A DNA stretch of 8,038 nucleotides from Solirubrobacteraceae bacterium (lineage in GTDB: Bacteria; Actinomycetota; Thermoleophilia; Solirubrobacterales; Solirubrobacteraceae), in contig JASHQV010000168.1 of NCBI GenBank assembly GCA_030038955.1, positions 1-8,038 on the forward strand. Direction: 5' to 3'. The translations under genes were made by a program, and so were the position numbers. Positions 1 to 5,105 of this stretch are shown one piece after another (position 1 is the first letter of the stretch; every line of letters starts with the position of its first letter). Below the pieces are notes generated by a model. It was given only the letters and a program-made list of their open reading frames with translations, was not told the DNA's origin and made no database searches.

Positions 1-755
1 GGCTGCTCGATCCGCAGGTGATCGTCGACATCAAGCGCCTGCCACTCTGCCACGTCGAGGCGGACGCCGCTGAGCTTCGGATCGGAGCTCTTGCCACCCA
101 CACACAGCTGGCCGGCCACTCGCTGCTGCGCCGGGAGTTCGCCGGTCTGGCCGCCGCGGCACGCAGCGTCGGCGGCCCCGCGCTGCGCAACCGGGGAACA
201 CTGGCCGGCAACATCGTCAACGCCTCACCGGCCGCCGACACCGTCCCTCCATTGCTAGCCGACAAGGCCCGGGTGTGCGTGGCGGGCCCCGAGGGCGAGC
301 GGGTCCTCTCGCTCGGCGACCTCTTCGCTGGCTATCGCACGACCACGCTCGCGCCCGAGGAGCTGATCACAGAGATACGCCTGCCGCGTTCCGGGCGCAT
401 ATCCTTCTCAGGCTTCGTGAAGCTCGGCAACCGGGGGGCAATGATCATCGCGACGATCAGCATCGCCTGCCGCCTGGAGGCCGACGCCGCGGGACGGGTG
501 ACGGTGGCGCGGCTCTCCTACGGCGCCGTCGGCCCCACTGTCCTGAGAGTGCCGGGCGTCGAGCGGATGCTGGCCGGAGCGCCCCTGGACGGGATCGATC
601 TTGCGGCGGCCGGTGAGGCCGCCGCGGAGACCGTGAGTCCGATCACGGATGTACGCGCGAGCGCCGAGCATCGTGTGCGCTTGGTGTCGGTGCATACGCG
701 ACGTCTGCTCGAGCTGGCCCGGGATGAGCTTACGAGAGCGCTGGAGACAGCCTGA
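1..755 (+). CDS. Molybdenum hydroxylase FAD-binding (medium) subunit, 5'-truncated by the window
   Basis: The reading frame is open from base 3 (first residues LLDPQVIVDIKRL) to the TGA at 753-755, giving about 250 residues. Full-length family members are near 280-300, so some 35-45 N-terminal residues lie outside the window. The diagnostic FAD-binding stretch of the CoxM/CutM/XdhB family is clear at about nt 174-265: ALRNRGTLAGNIVNASPAAD, followed by PPLLA. A second family segment, IGALATHTQLA, lies at about nt 80-115, and the C-terminal CO-dehydrogenase-flavoprotein domain follows. This subunit passes electrons from the molybdenum and iron-sulfur subunits to an acceptor. Those partner subunits should be encoded upstream, outside the window. 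The GTG at 18 is an internal codon, not a start. The substrate cannot be told from this subunit. The gene is 10 bases upstream of the hydantoinase gene, which suggests co-transcription. Confidence 0.9.
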   Translation, partial: LLDPQVIVDIKRLPLCHVEADAAELRIGALATHTQLAGHSLLRREFAGLAAAARSVGGPALRNRGTLAGNIVNASPAADTVPPLLADKARVCVAGPEGERVLSLGDLFAGYRTTTLAPEELITEIRLPRSGRISFSGFVKLGNRGAMIIATISIACRLEADAAGRVTVARLSYGAVGPTVLRVPGVERMLAGAPLDGIDLAAAGEAAAETVSPITDVRASAEHRVRLVSVHTRRLLELARDELTRALETA

Positions 756-765
756 GGAGGAGGAG

Positions 766-2175
766 ATGGAGCTCGATTTGGTCATACGCGATGGCGAGGT
801 GGTCCTGCCAGAGGGGCCCCGCCGCTGCGACGTCGGGGTGAGGGATGGCCTCATCGCGACGATCGGGCAAGGCCTTGGGGCCGATCATGAGATCGACGCA
901 AGCGGCAGGCTGATCCTGCCCGGCGGCATCGACAGCCACTGCCACATCGAGCAGGAGTCATCGCTCGGCGGAGTGATGACCGCTGACGACTTCGCCTCCG
1001 CTACCCGCTCAGCGGCCTTTGGTGGCAACACGGCGGTGATCCCCTTCGCCTGCCAGCGCAAGGGCGACTCGCTGACCGAGGTGGTCGAGGGCTACCGCGC
1101 GCTCGCCGAGGCCAAGGCGCACATTGACTTCACCTTCCATCTCATGGTCACCGATCCGACCGAGGCGCTGCTGCGGCGCGAGCTCCCTGACCTGATCGAC
1201 CAGGGGTACCGCTCCGTCAAGCTCTACATGGCCTACGAACTGATGCGTGTCAGCGATCTGCAGATGCTGCAGGTCATGGAGGTGGCACGCGATCACGACG
1301 CGCTGGTGGTCGTGCACGCGGAGAACTGGGACGTGATCCAATGGGCCACGGCACGGCTGGTGGCGGAAGGGCACACCGAGCCGCGCTTCCATCCGTCCAG
1401 CCACCCACCGGAGGCCGAGCTCGATGCGGTGCAGAGATTGACCTGTCTTACGTCGCTGGTCGACGTTCCGGTGCTCGTCCTCCACATGTCCACGCCGGGT
1501 GCGGTCGAGGAGCTCCGGCGCGCCCGTGCCCGCGGCGCGCGGATGTACGCAGAGACGTGCCCGCAGTACCTGTACCTCACGGCCAGGAACATGGAGATCT
1601 CCGGCCCCGAGGCGGCGAAGTTCTGCTGCAGTCCGCCGCTGCGCGACAGCGCCACACAGGAGGCGCTGTGGCGCGGCATCGGCGACCGCCTCTTCGACGT
1701 AGTGAGCTCCGACCACTGCCCCTACAGCTACGACGAGCGGGGAAAGCTGGTCAACAGCGCCAACCCGACCTTCAAGCAGGTTCCTAACGGGCTGCCAGGT
1801 CTCGAGGCCCGCCTGCCGCTGCTGTTCTCCGGCGGTGTGTCAAGCGGACGAATCTCGCTGCAGCGCTTCGCCGAGCTGTCGGCCACCAACGCCGCGCGGT
1901 TGTACGGCCTGTATCCCCGCAAGGGCGTTATCGCCGAGGGCTCCGACGCCGATCTGGCCATCTGGGATCCCGGCCAGCAAGTGCGGCTGGAGGCGTCACG
2001 CATGCACGACGCCGCCGGCTACACCCCGTATGAGGGCATCGAGGTCACCGGCTGGCCAACCACGGTCATCAGTCGCGGGCGCGTGATCGTCGACGGCGAC
2101 TCGTTCGACGCTGAGCCTGGACGTGGCGAGCTGCTGCTCGCTGAGGCGCTCTCGCTGGATGGGGTCGCCGCGTGA
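766..2175 (+). CDS. Hydantoinase / dihydropyrimidinase-family cyclic amidohydrolase
   Basis: A 469-residue amidohydrolase, the usual length for D-hydantoinases and dihydropyrimidinases, which hydrolyse cyclic amide or ureide rings in the cytoplasm. The binuclear metal ligands are all visible: H58 and H60 (GGIDSHCHIEQ), the lysine to be carboxylated K152 (SVKLYMAYE), H184 (VVHAENWD), H240 (LVLHMSTPG) and catalytic D316 (VVSSDHCPYS). The C-terminal motif SATNAARLYGLYPRKGVI and the DADLAIWDP strand are typical. The ATG at 766 is chosen over the in-frame ATG at 649 because GGAGGAGG lies just upstream and translation from 649 would run deep into the preceding gene. The TGA at 2173-2175 once overlapped the start of the next gene; an IS110 element now begins one base later, leaving the protein intact. 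Allantoinase and dihydroorotase are less likely, because the hydantoinase-type KLYMAY and GLPGLEARLPLL segments fit better. The actual ring substrate is unknown. Confidence 0.92.
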   Translation: MELDLVIRDGEVVLPEGPRRCDVGVRDGLIATIGQGLGADHEIDASGRLILPGGIDSHCHIEQESSLGGVMTADDFASATRSAAFGGNTAVIPFACQRKGDSLTEVVEGYRALAEAKAHIDFTFHLMVTDPTEALLRRELPDLIDQGYRSVKLYMAYELMRVSDLQMLQVMEVARDHDALVVVHAENWDVIQWATARLVAEGHTEPRFHPSSHPPEAELDAVQRLTCLTSLVDVPVLVLHMSTPGAVEELRRARARGARMYAETCPQYLYLTARNMEISGPEAAKFCCSPPLRDSATQEALWRGIGDRLFDVVSSDHCPYSYDERGKLVNSANPTFKQVPNGLPGLEARLPLLFSGGVSSGRISLQRFAELSATNAARLYGLYPRKGVIAEGSDADLAIWDPGQQVRLEASRMHDAAGYTPYEGIEVTGWPTTVISRGRVIVDGDSFDAEPGRGELLLAEALSLDGVAA

Positions 2176-2176
2176 G
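2175..2176. repeat. IS110 core dinucleotide, right-end copy
   Basis: AG on +, CT in element orientation, inside the TGAG tetranucleotide at 2173-2176 that recurs at 3642-3645. Its A completes the hydantoinase stop codon TGA. The 9-bp target part of the right target guide match (2168-2176) starts with this core. Confidence 0.75.
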
Positions 2177-2184
2177 ACGTCCTG

Positions 2185-2190
2185 TGTCAA
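2185..2190 (-). promoter_or_regulatory. Outward TTGACA -35 box in the IS right end (circle-junction promoter half)
   Basis: A perfect TTGACA on the minus strand overlaps the transposase stop codon and lies 8 bases from the core. In a circular intermediate it would sit just upstream of the left end and point into the bridge RNA and transposase. This is how IS110 circles are thought to make their promoter. At 17-base spacing the left end offers only CAACCT (3636-3631), a weak -10, so the second half is not convincing. Confidence 0.5.
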
Positions 2191-2196
2191 CCCTTG
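2186..2196 (-). repeat. Subterminal inverted repeat, right end
   Basis: On +, GTCAACCCTTG is the inverse of CAAGGTTGAC at 3629-3638, with one extra base in the run of Cs. It lies 9 bases from the right core and overlaps the last transposase codons. The partner lies 5 bases from the left core, so the two copies are placed asymmetrically. Confidence 0.5.
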
Positions 2197-3407
2197 GGGA
2201 TGAGAAGGTGTTGTTGGAGGGCGTTGTGGCGGTCGGGGTTGTAGGGAACCCTGTCTTGCCAGCAGCGCCACAGGACGCGGGTCCAGGCGCGTCCGACGGT
2301 GCGGATGGCGCGTGGGTGGTCTTGTCCGCGGGCGCGGGCGGCGGCGTAGTGGTCCTGAGCCCAGGGGTGCCAGTGGCGGGTAGCGTCGGTGAGTGTGCTG
2401 GTGGCGTCGCGGAGGCGGTGGTCGCAGCCGCGGCGGAAGCAGGCGATTTTGTGGCGTCCGGATTCGACGGCGACGGGTGCCATGCCGGCGTCGGCGGCGA
2501 GGTGCTCGGCTGTGGGGTAGCGCTCGCGGCTGTCGCCGATTTCGGCGAGCAGGGTCGCGGCGCAGATCACGCTCTTGGGGTCTTTGAAGAAGGACAGGAA
2601 GATCTCGCCGTCGGGGTGGGAGCGGACGGTGTGTGCGATCTCGGAGGTCAGCAGGCGGATCTGCTCGACGATTGGCTTCAGTGCGGCGATGAGGGCGAGC
2701 ACGATTGTGCGGCGCGCGTCGGCTTCGAGCTCGGCGGCACGGCCGGTGGGTGCGTTGCGCAGGCGGGTGAGCAGCTCGCTGGCGGGGCGGCGTCCGCAGT
2801 AGTGGTGGCGGGCGAGGAACTGCGCCAGGCGCTTCTCGCCCAATCCGCGTGCATCGATTGCAGACGGGTAGCGCTCGAGGAACGCGAGCGAGATCGGGCT
2901 GTCGAGGTCGGCGAAGATCTCGGTCGCGCCGGGCCAGAAGCGCTCGAGTTCGGCGCGGAGTTGGTTGCACAGCGCGACGCGCTGCTCGACGAGCATCTCG
3001 CGGCCGCGGGTCAGCGCCCTGAGCGCCTTGGTCTGGTCGCTGTCGGGGACCAGCGCGGGGAAGCGGTGGCTGTCGGTGCGGGCGAGCTCGCAGAGCACGA
3101 ACGCGTCGAACCGGTCGGACTTGCCGCCGGCGGGCCGAAACCGGTCGCGGGCTGCGTTGACCTTGTTGGGATGGATCGCCAGCACCGTCAACCCAGCGTC
3201 AAGGAGCCGGTCGATCAGCAGCCCGTCCGGGCGCTCGACGGCGACACGCTGCACGTGAAACGAGCGCAGCGCGCTGCACAGCTTCGTCAGGCCCGCCTCG
3301 TCATGGGTGACCGTGGCGACCCACAGTCGCTCCCCGTCGGTGTCGGCGATCAGCACCTCGTGGGTGTCCTTCGCCCAGTCCACTCCCGCAACAGCACTTT
3401 CGATCAT
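2187..3407 (-). CDS. IS110-family transposase (DEDD / serine bridge recombinase)
   Basis: A 406-residue protein with both IS110 domains. The N-terminal RuvC-like DEDD domain shows D10 (AGVDWAKDTHE), E59 (AVERPDG), and D98 and D101 (GGKSDRFDA); the Asp pair spaced by three is the family signature. A helical, probably coiled-coil linker spans about 125-260. The C-terminal Tnp20-like domain (about 275-360) reads AATLLAEIGDSRERYPTAEH and then AGMAPVAVESGRHK, where S316 is the likely nucleophilic serine. By analogy to IS621 it would act as a dimer or tetramer on a bridge RNA, joining donor and target DNA at a CT core. The ATG at 3405-3407 is preceded by AAGGAG (3413-3418 on the minus strand) at 5-base spacing. 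The stop overlaps a TTGACA at the element's right end. No frameshift or missing catalytic residue was seen. Confidence 0.95.
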   Translation of the reverse strand: MIESAVAGVDWAKDTHEVLIADTDGERLWVATVTHDEAGLTKLCSALRSFHVQRVAVERPDGLLIDRLLDAGLTVLAIHPNKVNAARDRFRPAGGKSDRFDAFVLCELARTDSHRFPALVPDSDQTKALRALTRGREMLVEQRVALCNQLRAELERFWPGATEIFADLDSPISLAFLERYPSAIDARGLGEKRLAQFLARHHYCGRRPASELLTRLRNAPTGRAAELEADARRTIVLALIAALKPIVEQIRLLTSEIAHTVRSHPDGEIFLSFFKDPKSVICAATLLAEIGDSRERYPTAEHLAADAGMAPVAVESGRHKIACFRRGCDHRLRDATSTLTDATRHWHPWAQDHYAAARARGQDHPRAIRTVGRAWTRVLWRCWQDRVPYNPDRHNALQQHLLIPKG

Positions 3408-3422
3408 CGGATCTCCTTCACG

Positions 3423-3441
3423 CGATCAACTCGACTGATCG
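3423..3441 (-). other. Short hairpin between bridge RNA and transposase start
   Basis: CGATCA (3423-3428) and TGATCG (3436-3441) form a perfect 6-bp inverted repeat around a 7-nt loop. It sits between the donor-binding loop and the transposase ribosome-binding site (3413-3418). It could mark or protect the 3' end of the bridge RNA, or tune transposase translation. There is no T-run, so it is not a typical intrinsic terminator. Confidence 0.4.
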
Positions 3442-3447
3442 CCGACC

Positions 3448-3522
3448 GGGAGCTACCGTTGCGGGTGCTCATAGACGGGCCCTCACCGGGGCTACGTCCT
3501 GTTGCCGCTTCAGGCAGCCCCC
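3448..3522 (-). other. Bridge RNA donor-binding loop with left and right donor guides
   Basis: The outer stem is 3513-3522 with 3448-3457: 10 pairs in RNA sense, two of them G-U. An internal loop follows, then GCGG/CCGC (3461-3464/3505-3508). Left donor guide: minus-strand ACAGGACGT at 3502-3494 equals the last nine bases of the IS right end (2185-2177). Right donor guide: 3468-3474 (CTCATAG on +) equals core plus left end on the minus strand (3645-3639), so the RNA would pair with that top strand. An apical hairpin GCCC/GGGC (3479-3482/3489-3492) with a 6-nt loop separates them. The left donor guide is followed by AG instead of the core CT, so it stops at the core. Confidence 0.8.
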
Positions 3523-3523
3523 A

Positions 3524-3590
3524 CCGTCGGGAGAGGCATGTCTCACGCGGGCCTTCACACAGGCAAGCGACGAGGGCCTTCTCCCGACGG
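3524..3590 (-). other. Bridge RNA target-binding loop with left and right target guides
   Basis: The outer stem CCGTCGGGAGA (3524-3534) pairs perfectly with TCTCCCGACGG (3580-3590), and GGC/GCC (3535-3537/3576-3578) continues it past one bulged base. Left target guide: minus-strand CGTCGCT at 3572-3566 equals the left flank plus core (minus strand 3650-3644), so the RNA would pair with the bottom strand. Right target guide: minus-strand CCGCGTGAGAC at 3550-3540 is the reverse complement of the right flank, core and two IS bases (minus strand 2178-2168), so it would pair with the top strand. Between the guides is a hairpin GCCT/AGGC (3551-3554/3561-3564) with a 6-nt loop. Guide identity rests on exact matches read by eye. 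Confidence 0.85.
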
Positions 3591-3628
3591 CGGTCGGCTG
3601 CGCGACCTAACCACATCGGCCGCAACGG

Positions 3629-3638
3629 CAAGGTTGAC
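3629..3638 (+). repeat. Subterminal inverted repeat, left end
   Basis: CAAGGTTGAC, inverted relative to 2186-2196 with one base deleted. It also contains the AAGG that now serves as a ribosome-binding-like site for the downstream dehydrogenase. Confidence 0.5.
3630..3633 (+). promoter_or_regulatory. IS-derived ribosome-binding-like site for the first dehydrogenase
   Basis: AAGG, 7 bases before the ATG at 3641, lies wholly inside the IS left end. With the IS-derived ATG it replaces the GTGA-coupled start inferred for the uninterrupted operon. The match to the Shine-Dalgarno consensus is short. Confidence 0.45.
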
Positions 3639-3640
3639 CT

Positions 3641-4333
3641 ATGAGCGACGCAGCGGCCATCGTCACCGGCGGAGGTGGCGGGATTGGCCAGGCCATCGTT
3701 CAGGAGCTGGAGGAGATGGGCTATGCGGCGTGGTCGCTGGATCTCACCGCGGGACCGCGCGAGCGTGACCTAGCGGTGGACGTGACGGATCGCATCGCCG
3801 TCTCGGCGGCGGTCACGCGCGTGGCGTCCAAGGGCCGACCCGTCGAGGTGCTGGTTACCGTGGCGGGCACCTTCATTGAGCTGGCGGTCACCGATGTCAC
3901 GCCTGCGCACTGGCAGGAGACGCTCCGCCTGCATCTCGGCGGCACGGTCAATGCGTGTCGGGCGGCGCTGCCGCTGATGCTCGACGCCGGCAGGGGCTCG
4001 ATCGTGGCGATCACCTCGGACCTGGCTCTCTCGGGCGCGCCGAGCGCGGCGCCCTACGCTGCCGCGAAGGGCGCCGTGATCGGCTTCATCCGCTCGCTCG
4101 CCCTGGAGCTGGCCGACACGCCGGTGCGGGCCAACCTGGTGGCCCCGGGCCCCACCGACACGCCGATGATCCCGCCCGACGCGCATTACCGGGAGGAGCC
4201 CTACCTCTCGACCGTTCCCGCGCGCCGGCTGGTGCGACCCGACGAGATCTCCCGCGCCGTCCGTTTCCTCGTCGAGGACGGGGACTTCTACGTGGGCCAG
4301 ATCATCTCGCCCAACGCAGGGGTGGTGATGTGA
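3641..4333 (+). CDS. Short-chain dehydrogenase/reductase (SDR), first of a tandem pair
   Basis: A 230-residue classical-length SDR with a Rossmann fold. The dinucleotide-binding motif is TGGGGGIG (residues 9-16). S126 (VAITSDLALSG) and Y139/K143 (PYAAAKGAV) form the catalytic Ser-Tyr-K set. The PGPTDTPM loop (about 169-176) and a C-terminal GQIISPNAG complete the fold. Two departures are visible: the NNAG structural motif reads VTVAG (about 72-76), and the usual catalytic Asn position before the helix reads LHLGG, with His98 in place of Asn. It presumably oxidises or reduces a hydroxyl/carbonyl intermediate with NAD(P). The ATG start was contributed by the adjacent IS110 left end; the ancestral start was probably the GTG now at 2172, followed by the same AGC GAC GCA codons. 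The gene ends in a 4-base overlap with the next SDR. Confidence 0.9.
   Translation: MSDAAAIVTGGGGGIGQAIVQELEEMGYAAWSLDLTAGPRERDLAVDVTDRIAVSAAVTRVASKGRPVEVLVTVAGTFIELAVTDVTPAHWQETLRLHLGGTVNACRAALPLMLDAGRGSIVAITSDLALSGAPSAAPYAAAKGAVIGFIRSLALELADTPVRANLVAPGPTDTPMIPPDAHYREEPYLSTVPARRLVRPDEISRAVRFLVEDGDFYVGQIISPNAGVVM
3644..3645. repeat. IS110 core dinucleotide, left-end copy
   Basis: AG on +, CT in element orientation, directly after the ATG at 3641-3643. The 7-base left target guide match (3644-3650) ends exactly at this core, and the right donor guide match (3639-3645) includes it. This is what picks AG out of the shared TGAG as the crossover. Confidence 0.75.
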
Positions 4334-5097
4334 GCGCAGGCGAGCTGAGCGGCCGCGTCGCGCTGATCACGGGCGCCGGACAGGGACTCGGCGCTGCCAC
4401 CGCACGGGTGCTGGCCGAGCAGGGCGCGTCTCTGATCCTGGGCGATCGCGTGGCATCAGATCGGCTAGCGGCCCTGGCTGGAGAGCTCGGCGCGCAGACG
4501 ATGACCTGTGACATGTCCGAGCCGACAGCCGTGGCCGCAGCCGTCGGGCACGCTGCGGCAGACGCAGGCAGGATCGACATCTTCGTGTCCAACCACGCCG
4601 TCCTGACGCGCGCCCGCTTCCTTGACCACGACCCCGAGGCGTGGTGGCACGACGTCGAGGTGAACCTGTCCGGCGCGTTCTACGGGACGATGGCCGTGCT
4701 CCCCGGGATGCTCGAGCGGGGCTACGGCCGGATCGTCTACGTGTCCTCCTCGTGGGGCGTGACCGGAGCTGAGGAGGCAAGCGCCTATTCGGCTTCGAAG
4801 GCGGGCTTGATCTCGCTCGCGCGCTCGATCGGCCTGGAGGTGGCCCACCGCAATGTGGCGGTCAACGCGGTGGCGCCGGGCACAATCGACACGCCCCAAC
4901 TCGAGGTGGATGCCGAGGCGATGGGGGTCTCGCTCGACGATGCTCGGGCTGAGTTCGCACGGGCGATACCTCTGAGGCGGATCGCCACCCCTGCCGAGAT
5001 CGGCCGCACGATCGTCTACCTGGCCGGCGAACGCGCGGGGGCGATGGTGGGACAGACGGTTCAGCCCAACGGCGGCATCGTCACCGGCCGTGCCTGA
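4330..5097 (+). CDS. Short-chain dehydrogenase/reductase (SDR), second of a tandem pair
   Basis: A 255-residue classical SDR, FabG-like in size. Motifs: TGAGQGLG (residues 14-21) for the nucleotide; D61 in the TCDMSE strand; VSNHAVL (86-92) in place of NNAG; N112 in EVNLSG; S140 in YVSSSWG; Y153 and K157 in YSASK; then PGTIDTP and GQTVQPNGG at the C-terminus. All four catalytic residues are present. The start is GTG at 4330, overlapping the previous stop as GTGA; translation further upstream in this frame would run antiparallel in sense to the first SDR's coding frame and has no start context. It may act on the same intermediate series as its neighbour, or the two may form a hetero-oligomer; both are inference. 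FabG itself is unlikely, because no other fatty-acid synthesis genes are nearby. Confidence 0.93.
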   Translation: MSAGELSGRVALITGAGQGLGAATARVLAEQGASLILGDRVASDRLAALAGELGAQTMTCDMSEPTAVAAAVGHAAADAGRIDIFVSNHAVLTRARFLDHDPEAWWHDVEVNLSGAFYGTMAVLPGMLERGYGRIVYVSSSWGVTGAEEASAYSASKAGLISLARSIGLEVAHRNVAVNAVAPGTIDTPQLEVDAEAMGVSLDDARAEFARAIPLRRIATPAEIGRTIVYLAGERAGAMVGQTVQPNGGIVTGRA

Positions 5098-5105
5098 GGC
5101 ATGAC

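Larger units (their letters stand above)
3440..3610 (-). ncRNA. Putative IS110 bridge RNA (5' stem-loop, target-binding loop, donor-binding loop)
   Basis: About 170 nt on the transposase strand, upstream of its start, close to the length reported for the IS621 bridge RNA. Reading 5' to 3' on the minus strand: a 5' hairpin (GGTCG 3607-3603 with CGACC 3596-3592, 6-nt loop); a target-binding loop closed by an 11-bp stem (3590-3580 with 3534-3524); one spacer base; then a donor-binding loop closed by a 10-bp stem with two G-U pairs (3522-3513 with 3457-3448). Each loop carries two guides on opposite sides of a small apical hairpin. The guides match, in order, the left flank plus core, the right flank plus core, the right end of the IS, and the left end of the IS plus core. 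The exact 5' and 3' ends are estimates. Architecture, order and polarity all follow the IS621 model; transcription is not shown. Confidence 0.85.
2177..3643 (-). mobile_element. IS110-family insertion sequence with bridge RNA, complete
   Basis: The element runs right to left on the + coordinates: left end at 3643, right end at 2177, about 1.47 kb. It is flanked on both sides by the core dinucleotide CT (AG on +, at 2175-2176 and 3644-3645), within a shared TGAG. The limits come from three concordant facts. The left target guide match stops exactly at the core. The donor guides match the extreme ends. Removing the element with one core copy restores a GTGA stop/start overlap between the flanking genes, as seen at 4330-4333. 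Contents in transcription order: about 33 bp of terminal sequence, the bridge RNA (about 3610-3440), the transposase (3407-2187) and only 10 bp beyond the stop. A bridge RNA upstream of the transposase is the IS110-group arrangement, as opposed to IS1111. All parts look intact, so the element may be active. Confidence 0.9.

Noticed and set aside
649..765. Upstream ATG extension of the hydantoinase
   Set aside because: It overlaps the flavoprotein subunit's coding frame, while the ATG at 766 has a strong GGAGGAGG site and begins exactly where the family's N-terminus begins.
1996..2970. 324-residue minus-strand ORF rich in Arg and Pro
   Set aside because: It is an out-of-frame shadow of the transposase and crosses the IS boundary into the hydantoinase gene.
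3524..3590. Intrinsic terminator at the strong 11-bp stem
   Set aside because: The loop is long and structured and no T-run follows on either strand; the guide matches explain it as the target-binding loop.
2172..3644. 490-residue + strand ORF across the IS as a protein-coding gene
   Set aside because: It is antisense to a clear IS110 transposase and its bridge RNA, is low in complexity (Ala/Gly/Val-rich) and matches no family I recognise. It is kept only as a possible coupling curiosity.
3955..4329. N-terminal extension of the second SDR
   Set aside because: It lies in another frame of the first SDR and is Arg/Gly-rich; the Rossmann fold starts right after the GTG at 4330.
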